Shown here one piece after another: positions 8,653 through 18,046 of a stretch of 31,401 nt of DNA. The DNA lies in contig BFEA01000243.1 of assembly GCA_003427395.1 (NCBI GenBank), forward strand, positions 663,125 to 694,525, written 5' to 3'. The notes below the pieces were generated by a model. That model had not been told where the DNA came from. It did no database searches and worked only from the letters and a program-made list of their open reading frames with translations. Made by a program: the position numbers and the translations under genes. Position 1 is the first letter of the stretch; every line of letters starts with the position of its first letter. The stretch comes from Chara braunii. Lineage: Eukaryota > Streptophyta > Charophyceae > Charales > Characeae.

Positions 8653-9189
8653 TCACACCCGTTTCTTACATTTTCCCTGCTTTCCACCGGTCCCGCGGCC
8701 TCCAGTCCCGCGGCCCCAGGGAGTCAGCTGTCGTGAGCTAGCCTCGGGTCCCTTCTCTACTAGCTCCGCGGCTCGGTGGTGTTTCTGGATCTCTTCGGGC
8801 TTGTTCCAAGACCTGAGATCCGTTTTTTGGTCCGCCTCGCTCATCTCGCTTTCCCCACCTGAGTCTCTCTCGTTATGTTGCTCCTCCCTTGTCTCGGTCG
8901 CAGTTGATGACTCGGTCTCGTGATAGATGACCGTCACCCTCAAGCCCACGGTCACCCCATCTCGCCTGCATCTCCGTTCTGCCCTGTCGCGCGCTTCGGA
9001 AATGACAGCTTGCAGCCTCTGGTCAGCTCGCATCTCCTCCTCTCTCCCCCCTTCAATGCAGACTTTCAGCCGGACTACCTCTCCCCCATCATAGTTCAGG
9101 GCCGTCATAATCTGAGGGCCTTCCCCCGACACTGGAACCCAGTGCATTGTATGCCGCCAACACCCCGGCCTATAGCCGTGTAGCGCCAT
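8653..9189 (-). CDS. Unrecognised protein with a B-like domain and an acidic tail (about 178 aa)
   Basis: The first ATG in frame is at 9189, since the codon at the ORF limit is GTG. Residues about 35-92 (LKVCIEGG, then a Glu/Arg-rich helix with ARDRAERR, then VTVIYHE) show the strand-helix-strand pattern of the B domains at 4271-4522 and 5353-5760. The similarity is weak and partly compositional. The remainder (STATETREEQHNERDSGGE onward) is acidic, then basic and Gly/Arg-rich, and probably disordered. It sits in the segment absent from copy 2, on the same strand as the other A/B ORFs. The opposite strand is Ser/Pro/Leu-rich and open too, so coding status is uncertain. Confidence 0.4.
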   Translation of the reverse strand: MALHGYRPGCWRHTMHWVPVSGEGPQIMTALNYDGGEVVRLKVCIEGGREEEMRADQRLQAVISEARDRAERRCRRDGVTVGLRVTVIYHETESSTATETREEQHNERDSGGESEMSEADQKTDLRSWNKPEEIQKHHRAAELVEKGPEASSRQLTPWGRGTGGRGTGGKQGKCKKRV

Positions 9190-9195
9190 TGCCAC

Positions 9196-10715
9196 TCAGG
9201 ATAGCCGAGTACCTGATCTCCGGGCGCTCGCAGTGAGATAGCCCCTTACAGGCCCCGAAGATCCGCCCTCTCTCTTGTCTCAGGCCCGCAGCGCTAGTGC
9301 AAAGAAAGCACTCTGCGACAGAAAGTACTCTGCAGCTAGTGTGCGTACGACTAAACTCTGTTCCCCCTTTTCTTTTTTATAGGCCGTAACTCGGCGTACT
9401 AAAGGAAGAGACCAGCTCCAGTCCTTTCAAAATTTTCCTTCACATTAACAGTTTTAATATTTCTAAAATGAGAAAAAAAAACAAGGCAAAACTAAATAAT
9501 TCAAAAACGAAAATTCAACGGTCGAAGTACGGTCCGAAACCACTATGCGGCGGCAGAGTCACGACGAGACGGCGACCCAATCCGGTATCCCTTAATGAAA
9601 TACTGACAAGCATTTTCCTTTCCTCAAAACACAAGCGTTGTCCTATGCCTGGCGGGTACCCGTGTCCGATGGCAAGGAGGGGGCTTATAACCCTCCATGA
9701 AGGGGGTGATAAGCCTCCTACCAATGCGGCCGCGGGTCGCCCTCCTTTTGAGGTCTTGCCGCGTGATGTCAGTTCGAGGAGCATCCACTGACTGTATACG
9801 TGGAATCGGCCTTCTTTGGCCACAAAAAGATGGTTTAAAATCTGAACCGTTGGCTTCCCGCGAAAGGACAAACCAACAGGTAGAAAATCAGATTTAGAAA
9901 ACTAAATAATAATAATAAAAATTAAATAACAATAATAACCACAGAGAAAGGAAAAGAAAAGAAAGCTCTGCGTCACAAAATCTCTCCGTGCACCAGCCTT
10001 GCCTGAACCACGCCCCGCGCTCACACACGGATCTGGGGTTCATTTTTTTTCTTTTCCCATTTTCCTTTCCTTTTAGTTCTCACTGTATCTGCCTCTTAAC
10101 CTGGCCATTGAGGCCCGCACGATTCGAACAAACAGTTTCGGTAGGCAATTTTAGGAGCGGTCGATAAGACCCAAGCCATGAGATGACAGTTGCGGTCCGA
10201 GACCTGAATCGGCGGCCTTCCCTATGATATGACAGATCAACCAGGTGGGAATCGACAATTCAAAATTTTGGAAAAGAAAACATAGCATCGCAGTAACCCG
10301 AGGCCACAGGATTTTCCCCATACTAAAGCGGGTTTAAATTTTTGGCGTTTTATTTTCTTTTCCTCTTTCCTTTTTCCGACAACGACTTTTCTGTCTCATG
10401 TATCCTACCCATAACTCAGTAGAGGGGCGCTCGGCGCGCGGTTGAAAAGACCGGGCCAGCCCTCTCACCTCCGCGTCCCACGACGAACCCGGCGGCTCCC
10501 ACGGCCACAGGCCGGTTGTGCTCTGTCGTACAGCAGGGCGCCGAGTCTGCGTGGACCAATGAAAGTTTTGTGGCGCACCCCTTTTGCTGAGGGTTACGCC
10601 ATCAGGCCTGTCCACGCCGAGAGACAATCCAGGTACCAGAGCAGGAAACTGGTGCTATGCAAAGACTCGGTTCATAGGAGGGCCTGAACACCGTGCCCTC
10701 CGACATAATACCAAA
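9196..10715. other. Non-coding right part of the duplicated block
   Basis: Short ORFs on both strands in 9468-9900 and 10334-10690 recur in copy 2 only because the DNA does, and none matches a known family. It holds an A/T-rich AATAATAATAAAAATTAAATAAC stretch (about 9905-9935). A plus-strand word AGGTACCAGAGC at 10631-10642 is two bases off the tRNA-iMet primer binding site and is also preserved near 24435. An imperfect hairpin around 9675-9718 is an 11-bp perfect stem in copy 2. Confidence 0.5.
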
Positions 10716-10771
10716 CCCCCACCCAGCATCCCCGCTGGGTCGAAACGAGAAATTTTGATATAACACAAAGC

Positions 10772-11202
10772 AACCTAATATTGCCCTCGTTCGTTTCCAT
10801 TGCGACTTTAGGCGATTTCCGCGCTACCTTTTTGTGCCAGCAGATTTCCCATCTACCTCATAACGCTCATACTTCTCTGAGCACACCTTCCTTCTTCGCA
10901 CTCACCTTCCTTCTCCGCCTCCGCCTCTCTCCCAAGTGTTCGCCCTCACTCTCCGCGCTAGCTATCCCCCTTTGCGCTAGGTTTCTTTCTCTCTGTGTAA
11001 GGCTTCTTCTCCCTGTACTCGCTTTTCTTTTAGCGCTCACCTTCTTTCTCCCGTAACATACCTCAATCTCCCGTAGTCGAAGATCGTTTGCCCTTACTTC
11101 TTTTGATAATCTTCCACTCCCGCTTTCAGGATTCATCTCATCATCGCTTATTTCACTCACACAACTTTCTCAGTCCTAGCCCTTAGACACCTCACGTGCA
11201 TC
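10772..11202 (+). promoter_or_regulatory. CT-rich leader or promoter-proximal region of the small spliced gene
   Basis: About 400 bases of strongly pyrimidine-rich plus strand (repeated CTTCTC, CTCACCTTC and CTCTCT words) lead up to the ATG at 11203. CT-rich leaders are common in plant genes and in LTR retrotransposon leaders. The minus-strand ORF here (Arg/Glu-rich) is the complement of this composition and is not called. Confidence 0.4.
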
Positions 11203-11642
11203 ATGCCTGAGGCACGCCGCGGACAGGGTAGGGGAAGAGGAGGAAGGACTGCTAAGGAGGAACCGCCAGCCAGGGCACGACGCGCTTATAGTTCAGAGGA
11301 GGAGGAGGAAGAAGAACCAAGAGGCTACGCACACCTGAGGCCCTATTCGCGTTACCCATCATCAGGGTGGTACGAGAAAACTCCATCCCCAGACAGGATG
11401 GAATACCTCCGAAAAAAGTTTGATGCGCGCTACAGCACAGCCAGTGCCTCTTCTCCCCCTTATATCCCTAGGCCTCCTTTCACCCCTGCCGTGAGCAAGG
11501 CCATAGTGCCATCTTCACCGTCCTCTGTTCCATGCGTTGTCTCGCCACTTCATCACCCTAACCATTGCATCCTCTTTAGTATTTTTTTCCTTCTCTTCTT
11601 TTCCAGCTTGAGCTCATGGCCATCTTCTACGTTCTGTATTAG
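11203..11642 (+). CDS. Small RG-rich protein, two exons predicted
   Basis: ATG at 11203 in a fair context (gcatcATGCC). Exon 1 (11203-11490, 96 codons, phase 0) encodes a basic RGQGRGRGGR segment, an acidic SSEEEEEEE run, a Tyr/Pro-rich stretch and KTPSPDRMEYLRKKFDARY. A predicted intron 11491-11606 starts with GTGAGC, has a CTAAC branch-like word and a long T/C tract, and ends in TTTTCCAG. Exon 2 (11607-11642) adds LELMAIFYVLY and a TAG stop. Unspliced, the frame would run on to 11685 with a Ser/Phe/Leu-rich tail typical of translated intron. An AATAAA follows at 11791. The RG-rich start suggests nucleic-acid binding, which is inference only. It may be a host gene, or the start of a retrotransposon gag whose remainder is lost. 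Confidence 0.45.
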
Positions 11643-11790
11643 CATGACTCCTTCTCAACCTTTTGAGGCCGCTTTCGACTCATAGTATTTTCAGTTCAGT
11701 CCACTTTATAGCATCCCAGGTCTGAGAGTTTGGCTTCCTTAAGGCCAGGGATGCAGGTTCCTTGTGAACCAGGCCGCTTGTCGGCCACCA

Positions 11791-11796
11791 AATAAA
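11791..11796 (+). terminator. Polyadenylation signal AATAAA
   Basis: AATAAA about 150 bases after the predicted stop at 11642, followed by AATTTT and a TG-rich stretch (gtcgtctgtttgcttg), which is suitable for cleavage and polyadenylation of the small gene. Confidence 0.45.
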
Positions 11797-11942
11797 AATT
11801 TTAAGAAGGATGTCGTCTGTTTGCTTGACTTGTTCAAGTGTCGGTTTTTTACATGGAGGTTACCTTAGCTCCAGATCAGACATCTATACGAGGGATGACA
11901 CCGATAACGAGGACACCCACTCTGCCTGCCATGCTGGGAATA

Positions 11943-12131
11943 GGGCATACCTAACCCTCTTTTTTGTTCTCTGGTCCGAGTGAGGTGTCTTCTCAGCTGC
12001 TCAAACACCTGATGGGGATACCAACCCTTGTTTTCTTTCTCTGATCTGAGTGAGGCGTCTCAACAATTTTTCAGATAAAAGGGAGGAGATACCAAACCCT
12101 TTTCATTTTCTCTGGTCTGGGAACTTCAGAT
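11943..12131. repeat. Degenerate tandem repeat, period 71 bp
   Basis: Units begin at 11943, 12014 and 12085, each starting G-G-x-x-ATACC-x-AACCC, followed by a T/C run and CTCTGRTCTGAGTGAGG. The third unit is partial. The T/C run is variable between units. Confidence 0.8.
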
Positions 12132-12943
12132 AATTATTTATACACCTGCAAAATCAGCAAGTCCCACAGATAACAACCATGTCCCGACAGATAGACCCTC
12201 TAACAACCAGCAATCAAACAATAACAAATTAAAACAAACCCCATTAATAAAACAATAAATAACAAATAATAATTAATATTTAACAGCTCTTCATACCCAG
12301 GATTTATTGATTGCCTTGGTTTCGGCTCACCACTGGCCAGGAATGTCAGACGTCCCGTCAGTCTGACATACCTCATACGGCCCGCCTCAGGCCAGGACTA
12401 GTAAGTCCATTTGTCTTGACAGCCCCTTTGACCTGCCTCCAGATCAGGACCGATCATACCCACTACTCGAGTATGACAGCCCTTTGGCACTCTCGCCAGG
12501 ACACCCAGACTATAGCGGGTCTGGTCACTCTATGACAGTAGACCCACTGCGGTCAGGGACCGGCTCACCTACCAGTTTTTGGCCAAGGGCGTTGGCTACC
12601 CCGCCTAGAATTTTGAACGTGGGACCAGGTCTAACCACTGTTTCAGGCTCAGGCGAACCTCACTGGATTGCATCCTCTGACTGCTGTAGGGTTTCAGCTG
12701 ACCTCTTTCAGCCTCATAGGCCAGACCCCCGGAGTCTTAGCCTCAACCGGCTACCGAATTCGACACTCGCGTCGGGGACCTGTTGACGCTACCAGATTGC
12801 AACCTACTGCGGTAAGGCTCTGGTTAGCCCGAGCAATCAACGCATCCTTAGGTTAGAAAAGAAAACCCCAGGCGCAGACAGGCGGGCAAGCATATCATAA
12901 CCCACAAGCAGACTGTCCACGTCCCATAACAGAATAAACATCT
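12132..12943. other. Non-coding: AT-rich stretch, then TCAGG/CCAGG-rich worn repeats
   Basis: 12225-12285 is AT-rich (AATAAATAACAAATAATAATT words). From 12310 to about 12850, words such as GGCCAGGA, TCAGGCCAGGAC, TCAGGACC and GGTCAGGGACC recur at irregular intervals. Overlapping short ORFs are not supported. Confidence 0.55.
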
Positions 12944-13348
12944 CTCAAGAGACGCTCCGTCAGTCTCAAGAGACACTGAACAATAACATGCTAACCAACA
13001 CTAAGAGTTTGCAAGAGACCCCCCTTCAGTCACAAGCAAAAACTTAGTGCTAGCCCCAGAGAGGTCTCTTCCCTCAACTAGGATTTCTTTTTCCAGGAGA
13101 CGTTCCGTGAGTCTCAAGGAAATACTGAAATTTTGATCTAAGAGAGGTCCCTTCCCTCATCTGAGTGAAGACAGACCCTCAGCCAAAAAGCACGAAGTCC
13201 CTCTACTGACCATCCTCAGTCAAGTAAAGCTGAACTTCTTTATGTCTGCCTTCGTCCGAATCTCTCGGATGGACAACTTAGTCAGAGACACGAAGTCCTT
13301 CTGATGATAACTTTCATTCCGAGAGAACTGCATTTCTTTATGTCCATC
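12944..13348. repeat. Two further degenerate repeat families
   Basis: CAAGAGACGCTCCGTCAGTCTCAAGAGACACTGA (about 12948-12981) has a worn copy at about 13096-13130. CACGAAGTCC...TTCTTTATGTC recurs at 13191-13249 and 13289-13348 (period 98). The region lies just downstream, in transcription sense, of the integrase end at 13754, where a 3' LTR would be expected. Confidence 0.65.
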
Positions 13349-13570
13349 ATACTTTCTTTTTATAATAAGAATAATACTGCTCATATCATTTGATGTGCCA
13401 CAACCATGAGTTTCTCAGATCTTGACACTGTGTCAATGCTCCCAGAACCGCACTCACAGTTACTCCCCATTCTAAGGACTTAATACTCATGGAAAGACTG
13501 TAGCGCTGCATCAAAGATATAGTCTCATTAACATAGTTGCTTGCTGAAATAGATAATAAAATGACTTGCT

Positions 13571-13655
13571 GAAAACTGGAATATTGAAACTGAGATGCTG
13601 AAACTGAAATGCTGAAGTTGAATTACTGAAACTGACATACTGAAACCGAAATGCT
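13571..13655. repeat. 14-bp tandem repeat, six units
   Basis: Units follow GAAACTGAAATGCT, starting at 13571 (15 bases), 13586, 13600, 13614, 13628 and 13642, with one to four substitutions each. It lies about 100 bases after the integrase stop. Confidence 0.9.
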
Positions 13656-13753
13656 GAATTGACTATGCAAGAATGATCATTGTCTGCTGATAACTGAGCC
13701 TCACTGTCTCAGTGTCTTACTGTACCCTTTCTCAGTCCTCTATGACCGTTCTC

Positions 13754-15210
13754 TTACTTGGATGGTTGACTTCTCTTTCCTCTCTTTGGAGTCACTGTAG
13801 GGATCAAATCAGGGTCTCTAAAGATGAACTTACGAAGTCTTGACCCTGATACCATGTCATGAACCCTAGATCCATCCATCTCTGAGATCTCATAAACCTT
13901 GCCTTCAACTTCTCCCGTGATTCTGTAGGGGCCAAGCCATCTGGGCTCCAGCCTTTTAGTCCATTGCGTCTCGAGGGAACTGTCAAACAGAAAGACAACA
14001 TCTCCAATCTTCAATTTCTTTTTTCTCATATACCTTTCCTTGTTCCATCTCTCTTGATCTGATAGCCTCTTGGATGTCATTCTCTCTGCTTCATCCATCA
14101 CTGCCTGATCAATTTCAGATATCTGCCTCATTCTGATCTGAAGGAGTTCTGAAATAGAATAGTCTCTATCGCTTTCTTGACTTGACCATGTCTTGACAAT
14201 ACTCTCAATAGACAATGTAGCATATCGGTCGTACCACAGAGTAAAAGATGCATACCAGTGGTTCTCTTGATTGTGATATTATCAACATATACAACATATC
14301 TTAACACCTTTGGCCAATTGCTGAGTTTCCCTTCACACCACTTGACTAATGAATCTTTTAGAGTTCTGTGGCCTCTTTCAACAGGTGCATTCGCTTGAGG
14401 ATGGTAAGTAGTCACACACCGAATTCTGACACCCAATCTGAGTGTAATTCTTCTAACAACCTCATTTATGAATTGTGATCCTCTGTCTGAGACAAATTCT
14501 CTGATAAAAGGATACCTGAGATAGACTTCCTCTATCTAATCAGCCACTTGCTCGGCTGTCTTCCTTTATAGAGTTTTTGCCTCAACGTATCTAGAGAAAT
14601 TATCTCTCATGTTTAGTATGTATCTCATCCCACCCTTGCCTGGAGGCATAGTGATGAGATCCAGATGAACTCTACTACCTGGCTCCACCAGGATTGTAGG
14701 GAATAGGGGCTCAATCATCCTTGTGGTAGACCTCTTCTGACATAAGACACATGATTTACAGCATTTGAAAATCATGTCTCTCATGTCAGGCCAGAAGTAG
14801 AGTTTGACAGTCTTGGAGTAGGTAGCCTCAGCAGCCCTGTGGCCACCGACAACCCCCTTATGTAGAGCAGCGATTATCTCTAACTGCCTCTCTTTACCAC
14901 AGACCACTCTTAGTGGAGGTAGACCTCCCTTAATATCCACAAAGAAATGTCCTTTTTTTAATCTGAATTTATTCATTGAATCTTTACAGTAATATTCTCT
15001 TAGTTGCTCCTTTTCCATCTTTCTGTCAATCTCTTGATAGTTCTCATCATATTCTTCAAGGAAGAAAAATATCTCTTCTTCCTTCTTTTGACTCTCCTCT
15101 TCTTCCTTTGAACCTGAACTTTCCCCAATCTCATGAGCAGCCACTGCCGCTGCATTAACTCTTGCACACAAATCGTTTGGTTCATCATCTTCTTCTTTCC
15201 TTAGAATCAA
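13754..15210 (-). pseudogene. int: Integrase, broken
   Basis: Inserts retrotransposon cDNA into the host chromosome. The N-terminal zinc-binding region shows HKGVVGGH then CCKSCVLC (ORF 15210-14566). The catalytic core follows: HLDLITMP supplies the first Asp, VSDRGSQF (in the gap 14437-14520) the second, and PQANAPVERGH the Glu, so the D-D-E set is intact. The C-terminal part (ORF 14215-13754) carries the GDVVFLFD and RWLGPYRI motifs of the Ty3 integrase tail and ends in a basic KRGKRSQPSK. I see no chromodomain. The break consists of stops at 14566 and about 14542 in frame, and a frameshift between the core and tail near 14215. The Met-start ORFs on the same strand in the other frames are shadows. 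Confidence 0.85.
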
Positions 15211-15971
15211 CTCATAGACGTATGCACTTGGAATTTTTCCCCAACTGTCTCTAGCTTCGGGCCACAGACTCCACTTGTAGGAGCATGGTGCCTCATAATC
15301 CTCATCACTCTTTCATTAAGGAGATTATCAATATAGGCAGATTCTTCAATTGTTCCATTCACATCTTCTTCTTCTTCTCGCCACTCAATCCGGCTTAAGC
15401 CATCCGCTCTGTTCTTCTCAGTGGGGATCTTTTCCAATTTAAAATCATATGTCTAGATGAAGGCGATCCATCTGCTGACTGTTGGATCTACCTGGTGATG
15501 CTTTTTAATGACACCAATGACAGCAAATGCATCAGTTCTCAGGATGAATCTTCTTCCCAAGACGTAGTGCCTGAAGAACCTGAGGCTGTGGATGATTGAC
15601 AGTAGCTCTTTCCTGAATTGGGTGTAGCCTCTTTCGGTAGAATTGAGGGTTCTGCTTTCAAACCTTAGAGACCTTTCTCTCCCATTTTCATCTTTCTGTA
15701 TAAGCACTCCACCCAGAGCCACTGGTCTTCCATCAGCCTCAATGATGAAAGGTCTTGTCTCCTCATCATCATAATAGGGTACTCCCAGTACTACTCCATT
15801 GTCTCTTAGTTTTTCTTGCAACGTTTCTGTTGCAGCTTGTATTTTATCATTCCATGCTAAGTTAGCCCCTTGTCTTACCATTTCTCTCAGAGGTTCTACA
15901 AGGGCAACAAAATGAGGAATAAAAATCCTCCAGAATCCACAGACTCCCAAGAAGCTCCTGACATCTGTCAC
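15207..15971 (-). pseudogene. Ribonuclease H and end of reverse transcriptase, broken
   Basis: ORF 15971-15453 opens with TDVRSFLGVCGFWR, the Ty3 connection between RT and RNase H. It continues with an RNase H in which EADGRPVALGG holds the first catalytic Asp, the LRFESRTLN segment follows, then QFRKELLSII with the catalytic Glu and LRTDAFAV with the next Asp. RNase H removes RNA from the RNA:DNA hybrid. The domain ends at DPTVSRWIAF, where a stop replaces the next codon. ORF 15437-15207 (same frame) continues with KIPTEKNRADGLSR, the usual end of Ty3 RNase H, and a linker towards integrase. Confidence 0.82.
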
Positions 15972-16808
15972 TACTTTGAGAGGCAGAGGCTAGTTCAAAA
16001 TCTTGTCTATCTTGGTGGGATCTGGGCTCCTACTCTTGGAGAAGCATCTGAAGCCAAGGATTATCACTTCTGGTTGGAAAAGAAGAGACTTTGGCCCACT
16101 GGTAGTCATATTATACTTTCGAAGTCTTTCTAGGACCATCTTTACTCCTTCAGCATGTTCCAGACAAACTTTTTGACTCCCCCTGCGACCAAAGTTTTAT
16201 CTCTTACCAAGGGTCCTTTTACAGGATTATCAACAATGTAGCGACTAGTTATTTCAGGAAAAATGTCCTGCATGACTTTGATCATATCCCTTTGAACCAC
16301 TGCCATTCCGTTAGTCCAGCCCTGAGGTACCACACACATCTGAACAAGCCCCCTTGGCGTGTGCATGGCAGTCATCGGTCAGCTACTGGGGTCAATAGGG
16401 AACTGATCATAGCCAGAATACAGGTCAACTAAGGAATAAATATATCGACCAGCAAAGGACTCAGCGATCAGCGAGGAGATCAGCATTAGGAAGACTAACT
16501 GCATCACGTACCGTCACAAAATTGAGCTTCTGAAGATTCTGTATTCATCTTAGTCCGCCCCCTGGTTTCCAGAAACAAAACCAGTGGTGAGCATATGGCC
16601 CATCTGCAGATTCAACAACATTAGATGCAATTTTTTTCTCAAGATACTTCACAACTTTTGACTCTTCCTTCAAGGCATACTTAGTTGGTCTATCATTCCA
16701 TGGAACATGGTCAACTGTCCAAATCTTGGCCATCTTGATCATGTCCACGTCAAATCGCCCTCTCTCCTCATCATTAAAAGAGAAAGCACCAGAGAACTCC
16801 TGACACAT
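15972..16808 (-). pseudogene. Reverse transcriptase, broken, catalytic Asp lost
   Basis: Copies the element RNA into DNA. ORF 16808-16545 holds the N-terminal part, ending YAHHWFCFWKPGGGLR (the FVxKPGGxLR-type motif). Motif A, VDLYSGYDQF, is visible in the gap at about 16400-16430 with its Asp present. ORF 16375-16142 has VPQGWTNGM (motif B) and then IVDN where IVDD (YxDD) is expected; the last Asp is Asn at 16226-16228. A TGA at 16379-16381 sits where the family has Arg, consistent with CGA to TGA. A frameshift follows KKFVW near 16155. The protein is enzymatically dead even if frames were ignored. Confidence 0.82.
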
Positions 16809-17035
16809 CCTGAAGATATATTCTTTCTCTTTAGGCAGGATAAACTAATTCGAGTCTATCTTCATTGTGTCAAACCTTTCTCAGGTGACCCTATTCTCCA
16901 GTTTTGCTGATTCTCTCAATGCTCTTATAATTTGTCTTTCCTTTTTCAATACTTCATCATAATCTTTCTCTATTAAGACTGCCACTGGGTTTTTTTTCAC
17001 CCCCTTAGGCTTATACTTTCTTTTTGACCCAGTGA
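16809..17035 (-). other. Spacer between protease and reverse transcriptase
   Basis: Pol linker DNA in disrupted frames. A stretch of T (16990-16998) codes lysines on the minus strand. No separate gene. Confidence 0.5.
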
Positions 17036-17986
17036 CTATTTTCCTAAAAAAGGTTGAGTCGATGCAAATCTCAATTTCATCTTTCCTCCCTTAGCAGTTT
17101 CCACAACTTTCTTGAAGACTTCAATTTGCCCGTCCTCATCCTCGAGTTTACCAAGGGCTTTCATCATTTTCGAAACTTGATTGATTCTCACTGAAATCTT
17201 TTCTTTTGCTTCTCGTTTTCCTTCCTCCTTTAGTCTCCTAACGTTTTCAGCAGATTCCTCCCTCCTGATCGAATTATCAGATAGTTGATGCTTGAAATCA
17301 TTTTTCGTACCGACCATAAAGGTCTGCTCTTGAGCAGTCTCTGGATCCTGTAGACTGATCCAAGATGACCCTTCATGACTGAAAAATTGGACCGTCTCCA
17401 TCATATGCAAGAATGGAGTTCCCAAGATACAGTCATGATCCAGATCAGGTACGTTAAAACCCAGCAACTCCACAATCATTGTCCCAACCTTGATAAACAA
17501 ATTATCAATGAATCCTGCCACGAACAACTCTCCTGCAATATTACTCAGTACATTTTGTGCAGGTCTGTCAATTGATAAATTACAAGTTTCCATCGTTCTT
17601 CGTGAAAGAAGTATCATCTTTGCCCCCGAATCTACTAGGGCTAAAATCTTCACTTGATTAATGCGAATTGTAAGGTGCCCACAACCCATGGTTGAAAATC
17701 TCATCTTGCAACCCGGTAGTGATCTATTCACTTGGTTGGGAAATACTGACCCCAAATAATTAACTTTCATTTTCTTCTTCTCAATTAACCTCTTCAATTC
17801 TTCTCTCAGTTTGGGTGCTTGTGTCATTGCTTCCTTGAAAGACAATGTTACTTCCGTTTCTTCCAGCATCTTAGCAATTACATCAGAAATCACTGTCCCA
17901 TCATCAAAATCACTCTTGAGAACAATTTTTTTTCTTTCTCCCCTGTTCATTCTTTTCCTGTTAACGATCCGGTTCAGGATCATCAA
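17036..17986 (-). pseudogene. Retropepsin-type aspartic protease region of pol
   Basis: 316 codons, the longest intact frame of this element. The aspartic protease core is at about residues 100-200: ILALVDSGAKMILLS has the catalytic D-S-G, and HDCILGTPFLH is the conserved I-L-G-x-x-F-L that closes the fold. It would cut the Gag-Pol polyprotein. The flanks are Lys/Glu-rich linkers with long predicted helices. It follows gag in the same frame, 60 bases downstream, separated by in-frame stops. A short alternative frame across that gap suggests a small indel rather than a programmed frameshift. Confidence 0.85.
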
Positions 17987-18046
17987 GGATGTCGATAAGT
18001 GATTCCCCAGCCTTCTTTCTTTTCTTTTCTTCTATCATTTGAGGTG

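Larger units (their letters stand above)
4383..10715. repeat. Large duplicated block, copy 1
   Basis: This block recurs in the same orientation at 21725-24509, at roughly 93-95% identity by eye. Matching landmarks are 4383/21725 (left limit), 5860/22951, 9640/23360 and 10683/24480. Similarity stops just after ACACCGTG near 10712/24509. Copy 1 contains two segments absent from copy 2: about 5604-5850 (about 247 bp) and about 6080-9473 (about 3.39 kb). It carries minus-strand B-domain ORFs and is probably derived from the same retrotransposon family as the element at 13754-22951. Confidence 0.85.

Noticed and set aside
10631-10642. AGGTACCAGAGC, possible plus-strand primer site (also near 24435)
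   Set aside because: Two mismatches, no inverted LTR ends identified and no retrotransposon coding sequence downstream in that orientation.
10867-11160. Arg/Glu-rich minus-strand ORF of 97 codons
   Set aside because: It is the complement of the CT-rich leader and no independent evidence supports coding.
11888-11900. GGATGACACCG as the missing 3' LTR start of the large element
   Set aside because: It lacks the adjacent polypurine tract CTCCCCTTT and the following sequence does not match the 5' LTR.
13838-13856. Primer-binding-site-like TGGTATCAGGGTC on the minus strand
   Set aside because: It encodes MVSGS in the integrase tail and lies at the wrong end of the element.
15870-16133. 87-codon plus-strand ORF
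   Set aside because: It is antisense to the reverse transcriptase/RNase H connection.
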